This document shows positions 1 to 10,766 of a stretch of 64,000 nucleotides of DNA, piece by piece. The stretch is from assembly GCA_036365145.1 (NCBI GenBank), contig JAEOAD010002183.1:3683501-3747500 (forward strand), in the 5' to 3' direction. Below the pieces are notes generated by a model. That model was not told the DNA's origin. It was given only the letters and a program-made list of their open reading frames with translations, and made no database searches. The stretch comes from Orientallactaga sibirica (lineage: Eukaryota > Chordata > Mammalia > Rodentia > Dipodidae). Each line of letters begins with the position of its first letter. Positions within the stretch are counted from its first letter, which is position 1. Position numbers and translations under genes: made by a program.

Positions 1-1284
1 TCTTGCTTCTCCATCAATGCAAGCACGACTGTCTCTAGTCATGGTTCCTGTCTCCCTCCTTCTTACAGTAGCAGCGGCTGTCAGGTGACCTTACCTGCAT
101 TTTTGTTGCTGTGCAGCTCTTCTCATCAGACCCCTGACTCTGGATTTTAGAACCCAAGCTTAACTAAACACCCCCAGAAGAATCCTGCAGGGGAGAGTGT
201 TAGCCATCAGAGTTCTGAGCTCCACTGTGGCCCTCCTGACCAGAATTGCTGGTCTGGGGCTCAGAAACTGTAATTCTTGGACACAGTGAAGTTTGGGGAC
301 CAAGATCTAGATCCTAAGATGTGGCCTAGGCTGGCATGACCCTTGCTGGGTCTAGGAGGGTCGTTTCTCCCTTTCTTTCTCCTCAGCACAGAGCAAAAGT
401 GGCTCAGGCCTTTGAGAGTATTTTGAGGGAAAAGGAAAACATGGGCCACTGTGTAGCTCAGAATAATCCCCAGAGATAGCATGGCCTCAAAAGTGCCCCA
501 GCTCATGAATATTCATGCTAGCCATGAAATCAGTTTTGATCTTTCAGATCAATTCCAGGCTCTCTCTCTCTCTAAGCCTTTGTGAGAGCAGGAAACAGGT
601 TCTGGGAATAAGACGGCAGGGAGGAAGATTGAGGTTAAAATGAATTGACAGGCAATAGGATTAGAACCCTTGTTCAATTCTCATCCTGCGAGTAACTAAC
701 AGTGGCCTGAAATTAAAGAATTAAACCATGAAGAATTCTTTGACAACAGATCTGATAGCCCCAGAAGTAAATTTCAGGGACAGTGTTGTTAGATGGAGTC
801 AGGGGAAAGTTGAGATAAGGGGCTCTGGGAGGCCTGGGTGGTGGTGGTGGGGGGGAGTGAAGCCACTCTCTTTCTTTACAATGTAAGGGGAGGCCTTGGT
901 TCCTTTTCTTGAGGTAGCCTGGGGCTGTAGGCAAGTCAATTTTCACTGCTTTCATTTACCTCTGGTAGCATTTTCCTTCTTACACCCCATTATGACTTTA
1001 AAATGGAAGCAAAAATGAAAAGGGAAGGAAGATAATGAAGCATAAGTCAAATGTGGCAGCTGGTGAATCTCTGATAATTGCAGTTTCCCTGGTAGCATTT
1101 CATGCTATTCCCTCATGTTGCATGGAACACACCAATGATAACAGCAATAGAAACATTCCAAAGGGTTCAAGGGAACAATATCAAAGGCAATTGAATGACA
1201 TTTTCCATGGGAGGCAGGGTAGAGATCAAGTAGCATCTAAGCTTGCTGCTTCTTGTCTTTAATGTCTTCAGAAAACTTAGAAAA
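1..1284. other. Non-coding, nothing recognised
   Basis: This is downstream flank of SIAH3. It contains a short G/T-rich run near 837-856 and CT runs near 562. The only open frames are short and unlike known proteins. Confidence 0.5.
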
Positions 1285-1443
1285 GCCGGGTGTGGTAGCA
1301 CACGCCTTTAATCCCAGCACTTGGGAGAGAAGCAGAGGTAGGAGGATCACTGTGAGTTCAAGGCCACCCTGAGAATACATAGTGAATTCCAGGTCAGCCT
1401 GGACTAGAGCAAGACCCTACCTCGGAAAAAAAAAAAAAAAAAA
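1285..1443 (+). mobile_element. B1 SINE
   Basis: The element runs from GCCGGGTGTGGTAGCACACG through CTTTAATCCCAGCAC to a poly(A) tail. Near-identical flanks (aaacttagaaa at left, aaacctagaaa at right) look like an aged target-site duplication. Confidence 0.93.
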
Positions 1444-1928
1444 CCTAGAAACTTCTATACACATCAATCCAGGGGGAGCAAAATGCCTTTCGATTGCTCT
1501 TTCTTATCTCTATACACTAAAACAAAGCTTTAAAAGGATATGGAATGTTTATTGTACACTCAAAGTGAAATATTTTCACATAACACAATGTCATATGTCA
1601 TTGGGGACTCAGTGCTCATCTACATACAATTCTTGGATCTCCCTACATTGGTTTTCTTCAGCTGACTATTGAAAGAAATCTTCAGAAGAAAGAATCTTCT
1701 GAAACTGGGCAATCTGACTAGGAGACTTCACTCACTATTGATACTTTTGGCAGCACTTTAATCAAAGTCAAACTTTAATGTCCAGCCTATGGCTCCTCCC
1801 CTTCCATTTGAAGCTACTGGATTCAAGTTGCAGCCTTACCAAGCCTTGCTTCTGCTGTCCCTTACATGAAAACCACTGCAATAAGTCACTGGCTGACTTG
1901 AATTTGCAGCACCTGCTTCAAGCCTTTG
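1444..1928. other. Non-coding, nothing recognised
   Basis: Unremarkable AT-rich sequence between a B1 and a tandem duplication. I see no gene, RNA or repeat. Confidence 0.4.
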
Positions 1929-2202
1929 GGCCTGTGACTGTGGTCCCAGGAAAACCAGGACCTGCAGGGAAGTCACTGGCAATGACTTGAATTAGCCAAA
2001 GCAAGAAAGGAAGGTGCCACCATCCTTCATGAGCCAGTCTTTCTCTAACATTCTCTGGCCTGTGACTTGGTCCCAGGATGAACCAGGACCTGGCAGGGAA
2101 CTTACTGGGTTGCAATGAAGTGGCATAGCCAAAGCAAGAAAGGAAGGTGATGGGTTCCATCCTTCATGAGCCAGTCTTTCTCTCATCACATTCTCTGTCC
2201 TT
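1929..2202. repeat. Two-copy tandem duplication, period about 128 bp
   Basis: Copies start at 1929 and 2057 with GGCCTGTGACT. They share CCAAAGCAAGAAAGGAAGGT and CCATCCTTCATGAGCCAGTC in the same order. The second copy is a little longer through small insertions. Confidence 0.85.
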
Positions 2203-3214
2203 TGGCTTCATGATGTGTCAAGGTCTCACATCTTATGATATGATAAAAAAAATATCTTATGTGATGTTTGAAACCATTGCTTACTGTGTATTTTTTGGAC
2301 ATTAGATGTTCTCAATCTCTAATTTCAAAGTCAAGCATTTCTCTTAATTAGATTTTGGCCTACTTATAAGGAAGGAGGAAGGGGGCTACCTATAAAAAAA
2401 AAATGATGAGAGATTTCAGTTTCATAGAACTTGTTTTTGCCTTTGGTTTGTGAGTTGCCAATGAGCTAGTTTTGTGGGCCACGATTCTCCATGAAAGCCA
2501 TGAAATATGACTCCCACAGCAGCACAGAGGGGTCTGGATAGAGTGGAGGGTGCTCTTTGGTAGAAAATGTTTTTGAAGCTGCCTAGAAGCCTGAGAGTCT
2601 TTTCTCTAAGACAGCTGTGTTTTCCCAATAATTTGCTGCTTGACTTTCATCATCCTCCGTGGTCCTCACGAGGGGGCTTGCTTCTCTTTACATCCTGCTG
2701 TGCCTGTTGGCAATGTCTGGGCAGTGCTATGCTGTAAAGGTTTAATGAGCAGCTTCCTTGGACTCAATGTCCTGGCTTGTCTTAGCATTTGCTAATGTCC
2801 ATACTATAAATCCTTCTACTATGGCTTAAATCAAGCTATCACGATGCAGTCACTAAGTGTGGTGTTGAAGATGAGCTATCATTATACAACATGCCCATCC
2901 TCCATAGATGATACATATAGCCTCAGGAGCACAGAAAATAAAAAGTGGTGAGATATTCAGGAAGTGATAGGGGTTTGAACATTGCCCTTGCTTTAAATAT
3001 AATTTATTTAACTGTAAGATTATATAAGTTAATAAATGGCTATAATTAATAACTGACCTACAAAATTCCTAAAAACTTAACAACAAGAACACAAGCCAGC
3101 TATCAGGTTAAATAAAAGGACAGAGAAAGAGAGAAATGAGCGAGTACATTGAATATTAAAAAGTTTCCATGTCATTCAAACTTTATGACAGAGTCTTTCT
3201 GCATGTAAGGTCCA
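2203..3214. other. Non-coding, nothing recognised
   Basis: AT-rich flank with no recognised repeat. The frames have many stops. Confidence 0.4.
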
Positions 3215-3440
3215 TGAGCTCATAGAAAGAGCATGGCTGACGTTGGTCAGAGGGCGGGGCAATGGAACAGTTCTACTATTGCTAACTGTGTGCCTCAAGG
3301 CAAGTTATCTCACCCCTCCTCACTTGTTTCTCATCTGCAACGTGGGTACAATAAACATCATCAGCTTCACATGGCTGTTTTGAGGGTTGTATGGGATAAT
3401 GTGCTCTAAGTGTTTAACTCCCTGGGACAAGTAGCAAACT
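3215..3440 (+). mobile_element. MIR SINE
   Basis: The conserved core is readable: GCTAACTGTGTGCCTCAAGG, then CAAGTTATCTCACC, TTTCTCATCTGCAACGTGGG and the 3' part GGGTTGTATGGGATAATGTG. This is an old mammal-wide element. Confidence 0.8.
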
Positions 3441-4430
3441 TGCTTACAGTGGCAGCTGTGAGTACTAGTGTCACGATTATCTTAATCCATTTCTAAATGT
3501 CCCCAGTAGTCACAGGGTCAGTGCGGTGTATCCCAGGTACAGCGTCATGTACATGTTCACTGTTAGGGTCTTCATTGTGTGGCCTGACCTCCATTTCATC
3601 ACCGTCCATTTATATAGGTTCAAACTCAAGGTGGGGCATGCTCCTCTGTATAGACCTCTTGAACAAACAGGGCTCACAGCTACTGTTTCAATTATGAGCA
3701 ACTCTTTTCTCACAGGTAAGTGCTACTGTCTCTCTAGGACTTCTAAAATACAAATATTCCTCTTCTAAAATACAAACACAAATATTCTTTTTCTAAAACA
3801 CAAATATCAGTACAGCTAGTGCCTTGACACAAATGAAATCAATGAGGGCCTGGAACACTCTGTGTGGGTTCTTGGGAAACTAGGAATGAGAAGCCTGGCA
3901 AGAGTGAAGGGAGATAGAAAGGACGTGAAGAAAGGACATGAGGCCACTGCGCCTCCATGTGTTGGTTTCTTCCTGGCCACTTCCCTGGAACCAGCCTGCT
4001 TCAAGGTTGACCAGATGCCTCTACAAGGCACCTACTCCAGTCTTTCTCTGGCTGTTTTCCTCATTACCCCAAGACAAAGACTCGGCCAATTTTCAGGTCT
4101 CCACTCCACTGCTGAGGTGGGACATCTGCTGAATATTTGGGGTCAATATTCTTATACTGAGAACCTTAAGTGTGCAGTTGATTGATCTGAGTTCTCCTTG
4201 TGGTCCAGTGTCTTTGAACCTACGTATTGGGGAGACGCTTAAGGATTGGCCTGAGGGTCAAACGAGAGAGCCCTTCAGTAGGAGTGCAACACTTTGTTGA
4301 TATCATTTTCTATTCCTGCTTCCCTGTTGGTAGTTTGATCCTTTTTCTTCAGCTCCTCACATGTGAATGTGCATGTAGAAAAGCCTTCCTGGGAGCACCA
4401 GTCGGAGGAAAGTAACACATTTCCTAGCTT
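3441..4430. other. Non-coding, nothing recognised
   Basis: No repeat identified. Open frames near 3500-3770 and 3862-4185 overlap one another on both strands and resemble nothing known. Confidence 0.4.
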
Positions 4431-6429
4431 TTATTCTAAAGGTTTTTAAGAACGATACAAGTCTGCACTCGGAATCTCTTATTCATAACACAGTCCTGTG
4501 TGCAATAACTGCAACTGGAAGTCACTCCTGGTTTGGCCCAAGCAACTTGGAACAGTAAGAGTTAAAGGTGATAGATAATGCAAAAGCCCAAGGCCTGTAA
4601 GCATTAAGTGTGTTCTTTTGAGGCCTGTGTTTGTTGATTGGGTGCACCTGTGATGCTACACAAATGTTTTCCAATTATCAGAAAGCAGAAGAGGAACAGT
4701 GGCTTCTAGAGGCATCACATCAATAGAAAGGGAGGTCCTGGGTCATAGATAAAGACCGGAATAAAACAAGGAGCCACACAGTTGTTTCCCAGGGATGACC
4801 AACCAGACTCAGGCCTGGGCCATCCTGGCTTGGAGGTGAGGGGTGTGGGGGGCATCAGGACATAGCCCTTTCCTTGAGACCCCATAGCTTGATTTTTACA
4901 TTGCTCTGTGAGCAGTTTGTCCTTCCAGCAACTACTGGGTCACTCAAGACAACTGGGTTTTCGAATCCTCTGTGAACTGGCACCTTCTTTGTGATACTTG
5001 GGGTGCAGATGTACAGCAAAAGCAGCTGAAGGATTTCCCAGTTTGGGGGGAAGGGTGTTGTGTTTTAAGATGAATTATTTTTAGTGGAGAAAAGATTGCT
5101 GATGGGTAGTTAGGGCAATCTGCCTGAAACTAAGTGCTCAGTTGGAGTCCTTCCAGGCCCAGCCAGTGTGCCTGAGAGAGAATGAGCTGGCAAAGGGCCC
5201 GTTCAGCCCTAGTGAGCCCTGAGCTGGGTTTGGGAGCCATGTCCCAGAGCACCCGGAGAGAGGCCAGAAGGAATGTCCAGATGCACGGAAAGGAAGAGAG
5301 TTTAGGTCAGAAAGGCTTAAAGGTGCCTAACTTGAATGGAAGGAAAGCTGACAAAGAGCTTTTCCTCTAACAGAGGTGGGGCTTTCTTAAGAGGCTGGCT
5401 GTCAAGTAAGATAAGGCAACCCTGTGGCTTCTTTATGCTCCTGAATAGCAGTGCTTCTGTGCTGCCCAGGACCACAGAGAATGCTAGAGAGTAAGGGAAG
5501 GAAGGGGAGCTACAGAGTGCCAATGTCAGGGCCAGGTCTCCAGGACCAAGGTTCTGGTTGCTTTTTTGTGGGGTGTGATGCCAAGCTGTGGCTCTCCTTT
5601 AGGAAGCGTCAAGAACAGAGCGAATCCTTTGCCTGATGCAAAAGTGTATTACTCCAGCATGAGGCCTTAAAGATTTGTAATTTATAAATTTACAAAGTCT
5701 TCTGAGGCAGGAGTGTGTTCCCAGAGGTGGGAGACTAATTAAATGCTTTCTTTTTTGTGTTGGTTCTCTTCTGCATCTTGCCTATCCTATTTGCTTAACA
5801 GAGGGCAGAAGGGGTTTTCAAAAACAGCAATAACTTCCATGTTTTAATTCCAAAGCAAAAAGGAATAACATGGCCAGAGAATAGGGTGACTGGAGCCTAG
5901 AAAAGAGCACTCTGCATTTGACCACCCTCCCCAGCCAGGGACCCACCCCCAATAGCCATGCATAAAGTGTGCCTCTAGCCTTCTCCCTTGCTGGTAGAGG
6001 AGACACTGTGGCCCCACGTCCCTGAAGCTTAGCTTTGATCCCTAGGCTCCTCGGAAGGTGTCAGTCATGTCTGGCTGGTCTGAAACATGATCTGTTCCTA
6101 GGTTGGTTGGGTCCCTTTCCCAAACTGGCATATGAAGCTTTCTCTGAAATAGACTGAAAAGAAAAGGTGACAACTATTTGAATGTCGTGTTTCTATTCAA
6201 CCCCAGTGATCAGCTTCATGGTCACGGTGGTATTTGTGCCTTTTGGAAGCACTGGGGACAGGAATTATGGGTGGTGGGAAATAACTATTCCATTGGAATC
6301 TTACGAACACACTGTAAACTGTACCAACAAAACAGGACAGACATCACACCAAAATCTCCAATCACAGTATGTTTACATAATATAATGCCCATGGCAGACA
6401 AATACTAAATACCACAAAGGACCTGAGAC

Positions 6430-6480
<51 letters not shown>

Positions 6481-6664
6481 AGGAAAGAAGGAAGGAAGGA
6501 AGGAAGGAAGGAAAGAAAGAAAGAAAGGAAAGAGAGAAAGAGAGGACAATGGGAAGGAAGAAAGTAAGAGGATGAAAAGGAGTCTGGTTCTGACATCCCC
6601 AAGTCCGTGGCACATGGGCAGAGTTTCCTGGTAGCTGGGAGTGAGCGCCCAGGGAACCGTGCTC
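4431..6664 (-). other. SIAH3: SIAH3 3' UTR and downstream flank (extent uncertain)
   Basis: Sequence after the stop must begin as 3' UTR. The first AATAAA-type signal I noted on the minus strand is at about 4436-4431, with an ATTAAA-type match near 5848-5843. Neither is proven, and nothing here marks the true cleavage site. A GAAA tract lies about 125 bases after the stop. Confidence 0.4.
6429..6540. repeat. (GAAA)n/(GGAA)n microsatellite
   Basis: About 50 bp of pure GAAA repeats grade into GGAA and GAAA variants. In the SIAH3 sense this is a TTTC tract starting roughly 125 nt after the stop codon. Confidence 0.95.
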
Positions 6665-7333
6665 TCACATTTCAGCTTCTGTGGAGTGGACCTCTGTTGC
6701 ACTGATAGCGATTCCAATGGCCAAGCTGCCATTGTCGGAGAAGAGCTGGGCCAGCGAGGTGTTGAGGACGAGGCAGTCCCCATCGGTGATGACCGAGTCC
6801 ACACACTCCAGGACAGACCGCGGGGTGGCCTCCCATTTGAGGCGCCGGTGGTTTCTGTTGAGCTCCAGACGATAGGTGAAGCAGTCAGCCTGGGTGGGGG
6901 TCCCAATCAGCATCATGGTGGCAAAGAACTGGGGGTGGCCTTCGTGCCGTTCCTGCTTCCGGAGCACCAGCAGAAAATGGTGTCCGAGGCAGGAGTGCAT
7001 GATGATCCAGTCGGCTGGGGCAGGGAGGTGCATGTCCATGGCCAGGAAGACGATTTCTGCCCCCTGAAGGATGTCAACCCTGTGGATCTGTCGCAGGTGG
7101 GGCACCACCACCTCCAGGTGGCCCTCCCACTGGCAGGAGAACAGTGGGCACATGCAGGGTGTCACCTGAGTGCCGTGCAGCTCTGCCTCCTGGTAATGGA
7201 GGTGGCGGGGATGGGCATGGTGGCAGCGGCGGCTGTGATGGCTGTGGTGGCAGTGGTGGTGGGGGAGGTGGTGCGGGTGGAAGCTGCCTTGTTCTGCAGA
7301 GCTCTGAGTGAGGGCGTGTCTACTGGACACATA
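6665..7333 (-). CDS. SIAH3: SIAH3 last coding exon (seven in absentia homolog 3), C-terminal 222 residues
   Basis: This exon encodes most of SIAH3, a SIAH-family protein without a RING domain. In human cells SIAH3 was reported as a mitochondrial protein that restrains PINK1/Parkin recruitment (family knowledge). In the exon's own numbering, residues 19-47 are strikingly histidine-rich. Residues 62-84 keep the second SIAH zinc-finger pattern (C62, C67, H79, H84), with the following HRVDILQGAEIVFLA stretch. Residues ~90-212 are the TRAF-like substrate-binding domain, with signatures such as DWIIMHSCLGHHF, YRLELNRNHRRLKWEATPRS and NTSLAQLFSDNGSL. The frame is open to TGA at 6667-6665, after the ending EAEM seen in human SIAH3. 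The exon starts at TAT (7333-7331), directly after an AG acceptor, apparently in phase 0. The N-terminal ~46 codons should be on exon 1, not found here. No frameshift or stop is seen, and an acceptor is present, so this is not a processed pseudogene. Identity comes from recalled SIAH3 sequence and is very likely. Confidence 0.95.
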   Translation of the reverse strand, partial: YVSSRHALTQSSAEQGSFHPHHLPHHHCHHSHHSRRCHHAHPRHLHYQEAELHGTQVTPCMCPLFSCQWEGHLEVVVPHLRQIHRVDILQGAEIVFLAMDMHLPAPADWIIMHSCLGHHFLLVLRKQERHEGHPQFFATMMLIGTPTQADCFTYRLELNRNHRRLKWEATPRSVLECVDSVITDGDCLVLNTSLAQLFSDNGSLAIGIAISATEVHSTEAEM

Positions 7334-7360
7334 CTAGAAGGAAAGAGAAGAGTGTTAGTG
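7334..7360 (-). other. SIAH3: Splice acceptor and branch point of the SIAH3 last exon
   Basis: On the minus strand a pyrimidine tract (cttctctttccttctag) ends in AG at 7335-7334. A good branch-point match, cactaac (7360-7354), puts its adenosine near 7355, about 21 nt before the AG. Together they fix the exon start at 7333. Confidence 0.85.
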
Positions 7361-7544
7361 GTGGGTGAGGCCTGTCTCTGGCCCTCGTGTTCAGAGTGTT
7401 ACAAGCAAACAGTGCAGGCATCGAACGTTTCCTTTCTTAACAAATAAATGAGGGACATCAAGTGTGCCCAGGTAAGGGAAGGGTGGAAATTCTGAAGACT
7501 CGATCCACAGAAATTCAGAATTTATGTCTTTCTGATTCTTTAAT

Positions 7545-7854
7545 AAAATACCCAAGCAAGGGCTGGAGAGATGGCTTAGCAGTTAAGGCGCCTGCCTGCT
7601 AAGCCTAAGAACGCTGGTTCCAATCTCTAGCGGTTCCAATCTCCAGGTCCCACGTTTAGCCAGATGCAAAGTGACGCAAGGGCGCAATGCTGCATTTTCC
7701 CACAAGGGGGCGCACACATCTGGATTTCTTTCGCAGCAGCTGAGAGACTGCTGGCGGGCCCATCTCTGCCTCCCTCTCCCTCTCTCTCTGTCTCTCTCTG
7801 TGTCTCTCTCCAAAAAAAATAAATAATAAAAAAATTTTAAAAATACCCAAGCAA
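7545..7854 (+). mobile_element. DIP-like tRNA-derived SINE, long variant, with exact TSD
   Basis: The element opens GGCTGGAGAGATGGCTTAGC and ends in a CT-rich block plus an A-rich tail. It carries an extra internal block (GTGACGCAAGGGCGCAATGC) absent from most copies. The 15-bp TSD aaaatacccaagcaa is exact at 7545-7559 and 7840-7854. Confidence 0.93.
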
Positions 7855-8701
7855 ATAAATGGCCATTTTTCCTCTTCCAATAACATGCACAATGGCCACC
7901 AGTCATAAAGTACAACACTCCCCCACTGTGTTGTTTTTAATATTGTTAATATTTTTGTGTGGAAAATAGTGGTCAATGGATTTTTTTTCCTATCTGATCA
8001 TGGCTGAAATTTTAGTCATAGCAGTTAGTAATAGTAATTTAATAATAGCAGTTTGTCTTTCCAGCATTGCCAAGGGTCCTGCTATTTTGGTTGCTTTTCT
8101 CATGGGTCCTATGTCAATGTGGGGTGCAGATGTGACTGTGTGCAGTTGGGCCACTGTCACCAGGAAGGCAGCACTGCCTGTGACCGTGACACTGCTGCCA
8201 TGTCTACCCTGCTCCTGGCTGTCTGTCCTGCAGCAGCTTGCTCACCTCCAGGCAGCCTCCACTGTGACAACCACCCATTTTCTCTTCCTCGTGCCACTGT
8301 GCCCACAAGTACCCTCAAGCCAGGACTGTGACAGCACCTTCTGTTCAACATGGGTAAATGTTTATAATGTCTGTGCTAGGACCAGGCCCTGCCGTCATTA
8401 GGTATACAACCATGTGCAGAACAGACTGTCCCTTGATGTGGATGGGACAGACATCAACCCACTTGTTACTATTTGCAGTTCTGACAAGGGTTCTCCTTGT
8501 GGCAAGAGGACTGTGATTCATAGTTTTCAGTCAAAGAAATGGGCTTCAGTGGCAAGTACCTGCCTGGGATTCATTTCACATCTCCTGGCTATGGACAAAG
8601 AAGCACCTATACCTGTCCTGCTGGGCCTGTGTTCAGCTCTCTCCCTCCTCCACGCCCAGGTTCTTTATTTTTTAAGGTTTAGAGAGACTTTATTAGATTA
8701 G
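7855..8701. other. Non-coding intron, nothing recognised
   Basis: An open frame at 7976-8401 (141 codons) is rich in Cys, Ser and Leu. It has no similarity I know and overlaps frames on both strands, so I treat it as chance. Confidence 0.4.
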
Positions 8702-9093
8702 TGCAGTGAGCTCCTGCTATGTGGAAGGCAGGAGGGGGTACAGAGTGAAGGGTTAATAGCCTTCCCTGAAAACTAGAAGGAACTAGAGAGTTAATAATAA
8801 CCTTAAGATGAGAAGGCCATAAAGAATGGAGACAACCAGTCCTCTCCCTAGTCAACTCTGCTAAAGAGCCTATTCTGAGCAAATAACTTTGATGCCTTAT
8901 CTACTTCCCTTGGACCTGCAGCTAATTCAGTATGTTGGCCTTAGGATCCTCCTTATAAGTTTGAACCCCAGCTTGACTCGGTGCTTCAGCCTTCGGGAAA
9001 GCTGCTGACCTCGTTATAACTTTCAATAAACAATCTGTCTGTAGAGATCAAGTCCAGTGTTCTTGCTTGATTTTCTCTCTCACTTTCCTTACA
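8702..9093 (+). mobile_element. Candidate solo LTR
   Basis: The segment begins TGCAGTGAGCTCCTG and ends CTTTCCTTACA. An AATAAA (TTTCAATAAACAATC) sits about 70 bp before the end, as in a retroviral LTR. Family and edges are uncertain, and no clear TSD was seen. Confidence 0.4.
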
Positions 9094-9262
9094 CAGAGCC
9101 CATGTGGGACAAGCCCAGGTTCTTATCTGTGACTTGCCTGTAGGATCAGGCCTGTGCAGTGAGAGGTGGTACTCTGCAGTTGGCTCTAGGCATAAGACCC
9201 TCACATGACAGTAGTTTCCTAGGCCTCTACAGGTGGAGAATGTTCCTCTGCCCTAGTGTTCC

Positions 9263-9723
9263 AAGTGCTTTTTTAAATTTTTTTTTATTTTTTTATTTTT
9301 TTAAAAAAGATTATTTATTTATTGTTAGAGAGAGAGAGAGAGAGGGAGAATGGGCACACCAGTGTCTGTAGCCACTGCAAACGAACTCCAGATGCATGGG
9401 CCACTATGTACATCTGGCTTACGTGGGTACTGGGGAATTGAACCTGGTTCTTTAGGCTTCGCAGGCAAATGCCTTAACCGCTAAGCCATTTCCCTGCCCC
9501 AATTTTTTTTTTTTTAGAAAGAGAGAGAGAGAGAGAATTGGCACACCAAGGCCTCAGCCACTGAAATCAAAGTCCAGGCACTTGTGCCACCTAGTGGGCA
9601 TGTGCGACCTTGCACTTGCCTCACCTTTGTGAGTCTGGCTTACGTGGGATCTGGAGAGTCAAACATGGGTTCCTAGGCAAGTGACTCATCTGCTAAGCCA
9701 TCTCTCCAGTCTGAAAGTGCTTT
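9263..9723 (-). mobile_element. Two head-to-tail DIP-like SINEs in one TSD
   Basis: Two reverse-oriented copies follow one another (9272-9500 and 9501-9712). Each has an A/T-rich head and ends in the complement of the GGCTGGAGAGATGG start. The only flanking duplication is aagtgcttt at 9263-9271 and 9715-9723, outside the pair. Confidence 0.85.
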
Positions 9724-9894
9724 CTGACAGTCAAGTGTCTGTGAGCACCTGCCTCCTCGGCTTCCTCAGGTTTAATCCCAATGCACACAGGATAGGGTGA
9801 AAGTCTATCACACTCACCATTCTGGCTGAAAGATGGTCTCTTCCAGCTCACTGTGGCTAACTGCAAAGTCTGGCTGGCTTCCCTTTCTTTAGGG

Positions 9895-10035
9895 CCTGCA
9901 TGAGCACACACATACATGCAGGCACATACATAGACATACACATAAACACATGTATATGTCTATGCAATCACATATATGTGATGTACATACATCATGTGCT
10001 CTCATGACACACATGCACATACCCACACACTGTAT
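9895..10035. repeat. CA/TG-rich low-complexity tract
   Basis: Imperfect ACACAT/ACATGC runs make up this interrupted dinucleotide-like tract. Confidence 0.7.
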
Positions 10036-10109
10036 ACTGAGATGGCCACCAGGCAATGAAGGTCACCTAGAGGGCCGTGGGTACTAAATGAGCTTCACTT
10101 TCAAGTTCT

Positions 10110-10765
10110 TTGTGTGTATTCATGTGTATTTGTGTGTGGGGAGGATTCATGTGTACATATGTACCCATGAATGTGGAGGCCAGAGGAGAACCTTAGGTAT
10201 CATTCCTCAGGCACTGTCCATCTTTTGTGAGACAGAATGTGGTGGGTAGATCCAGGTATCCCCCATAAACTCATGAGTTCTGACTGCTAGGTCCCCAGCT
10301 GATGGCGATTTGGGAATGGGAGCCTCCTGGAGGAGGTGTGTGGTTAAGGACGGACATATGGGTGTTATAGCCAGTTTCCCTTTGTCAGTGGCACACTCTC
10401 CTGCTGCTTTTGTCCACCTGATATTGGTCAGGAGATGATGTCCAGGCTCTGCTCATGTCACAGTTTCCCCTGCCATCACGGAGCTTCCCCAAAATAAACA
10501 ACTTTCCTCCCATCAGCTGCTTTTGGTCATGTGCTTTCTGCCAGCAACATGAAGGTGACTGCAACATAGGTCTCTCATTGGCCTGGAACTTGCCAAGTAT
10601 GCTACACTAACTGGCCAGGGATCCTCCCATTCCCACCTCCCTAGTACTGGGATTGCAAGCACATAACACCACACCTGGCTTTTTCTAAAATGTGGGTTCT
10701 GGGAATTGAACTCAGATCCTCATGCTTGTGAGGCAAGCACTTTACTGACTGACCCAGCCTTGCTC
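10110..10765 (-). mobile_element. B4 SINE split by an ORR1 LTR
   Basis: The left part (to ~10237) has GTGGAGGCCAGAGGAGAACC and GGCACTGTCCATCTTTTGTG. The right part (from ~10567) continues with GGTCTCTCATTGGCCTGGAA, then GTACTGGGATTGCAAGCAC and GGAATTGAACTCAGATCCTC. This is the B4 order read in reverse. Confidence 0.75.
10238..10566 (+). mobile_element. ORR1-type MaLR solo LTR
   Basis: The LTR starts TGTGGTGGGTAGATCCAGGT, contains CCCCATAAACTCATGAGTTC, GGTGTTATAGCCAGTTTCCC and an AAAATAAAC poly(A) signal, and ends GACTGCAACA. It is inserted inside the B4. No convincing 5-bp TSD is visible. Confidence 0.85.
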
Positions 10766-10766
10766 T

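Noticed and set aside
6362..6906. Minus-strand Phe/Leu/Ser-rich frames
   Set aside because: They are translations of the GAAA microsatellite with neighbouring sequence.
6665..7333. Processed pseudogene of a SIAH gene
   Set aside because: A branch point, pyrimidine tract and AG sit right at the expected exon edge. The frame is intact and no poly(A) tail or flanking duplication is seen.
6641..7447. 268-codon plus-strand frame over the SIAH3 exon
   Set aside because: It is the antisense shadow of a GC-rich conserved exon. The minus-strand protein is clearly SIAH3.
7561..7640. tRNA gene from A-box/B-box-like sequence
   Set aside because: It is the tRNA-derived head of a dispersed SINE family. 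The same sequence recurs more than 20 times with SINE bodies and tails.
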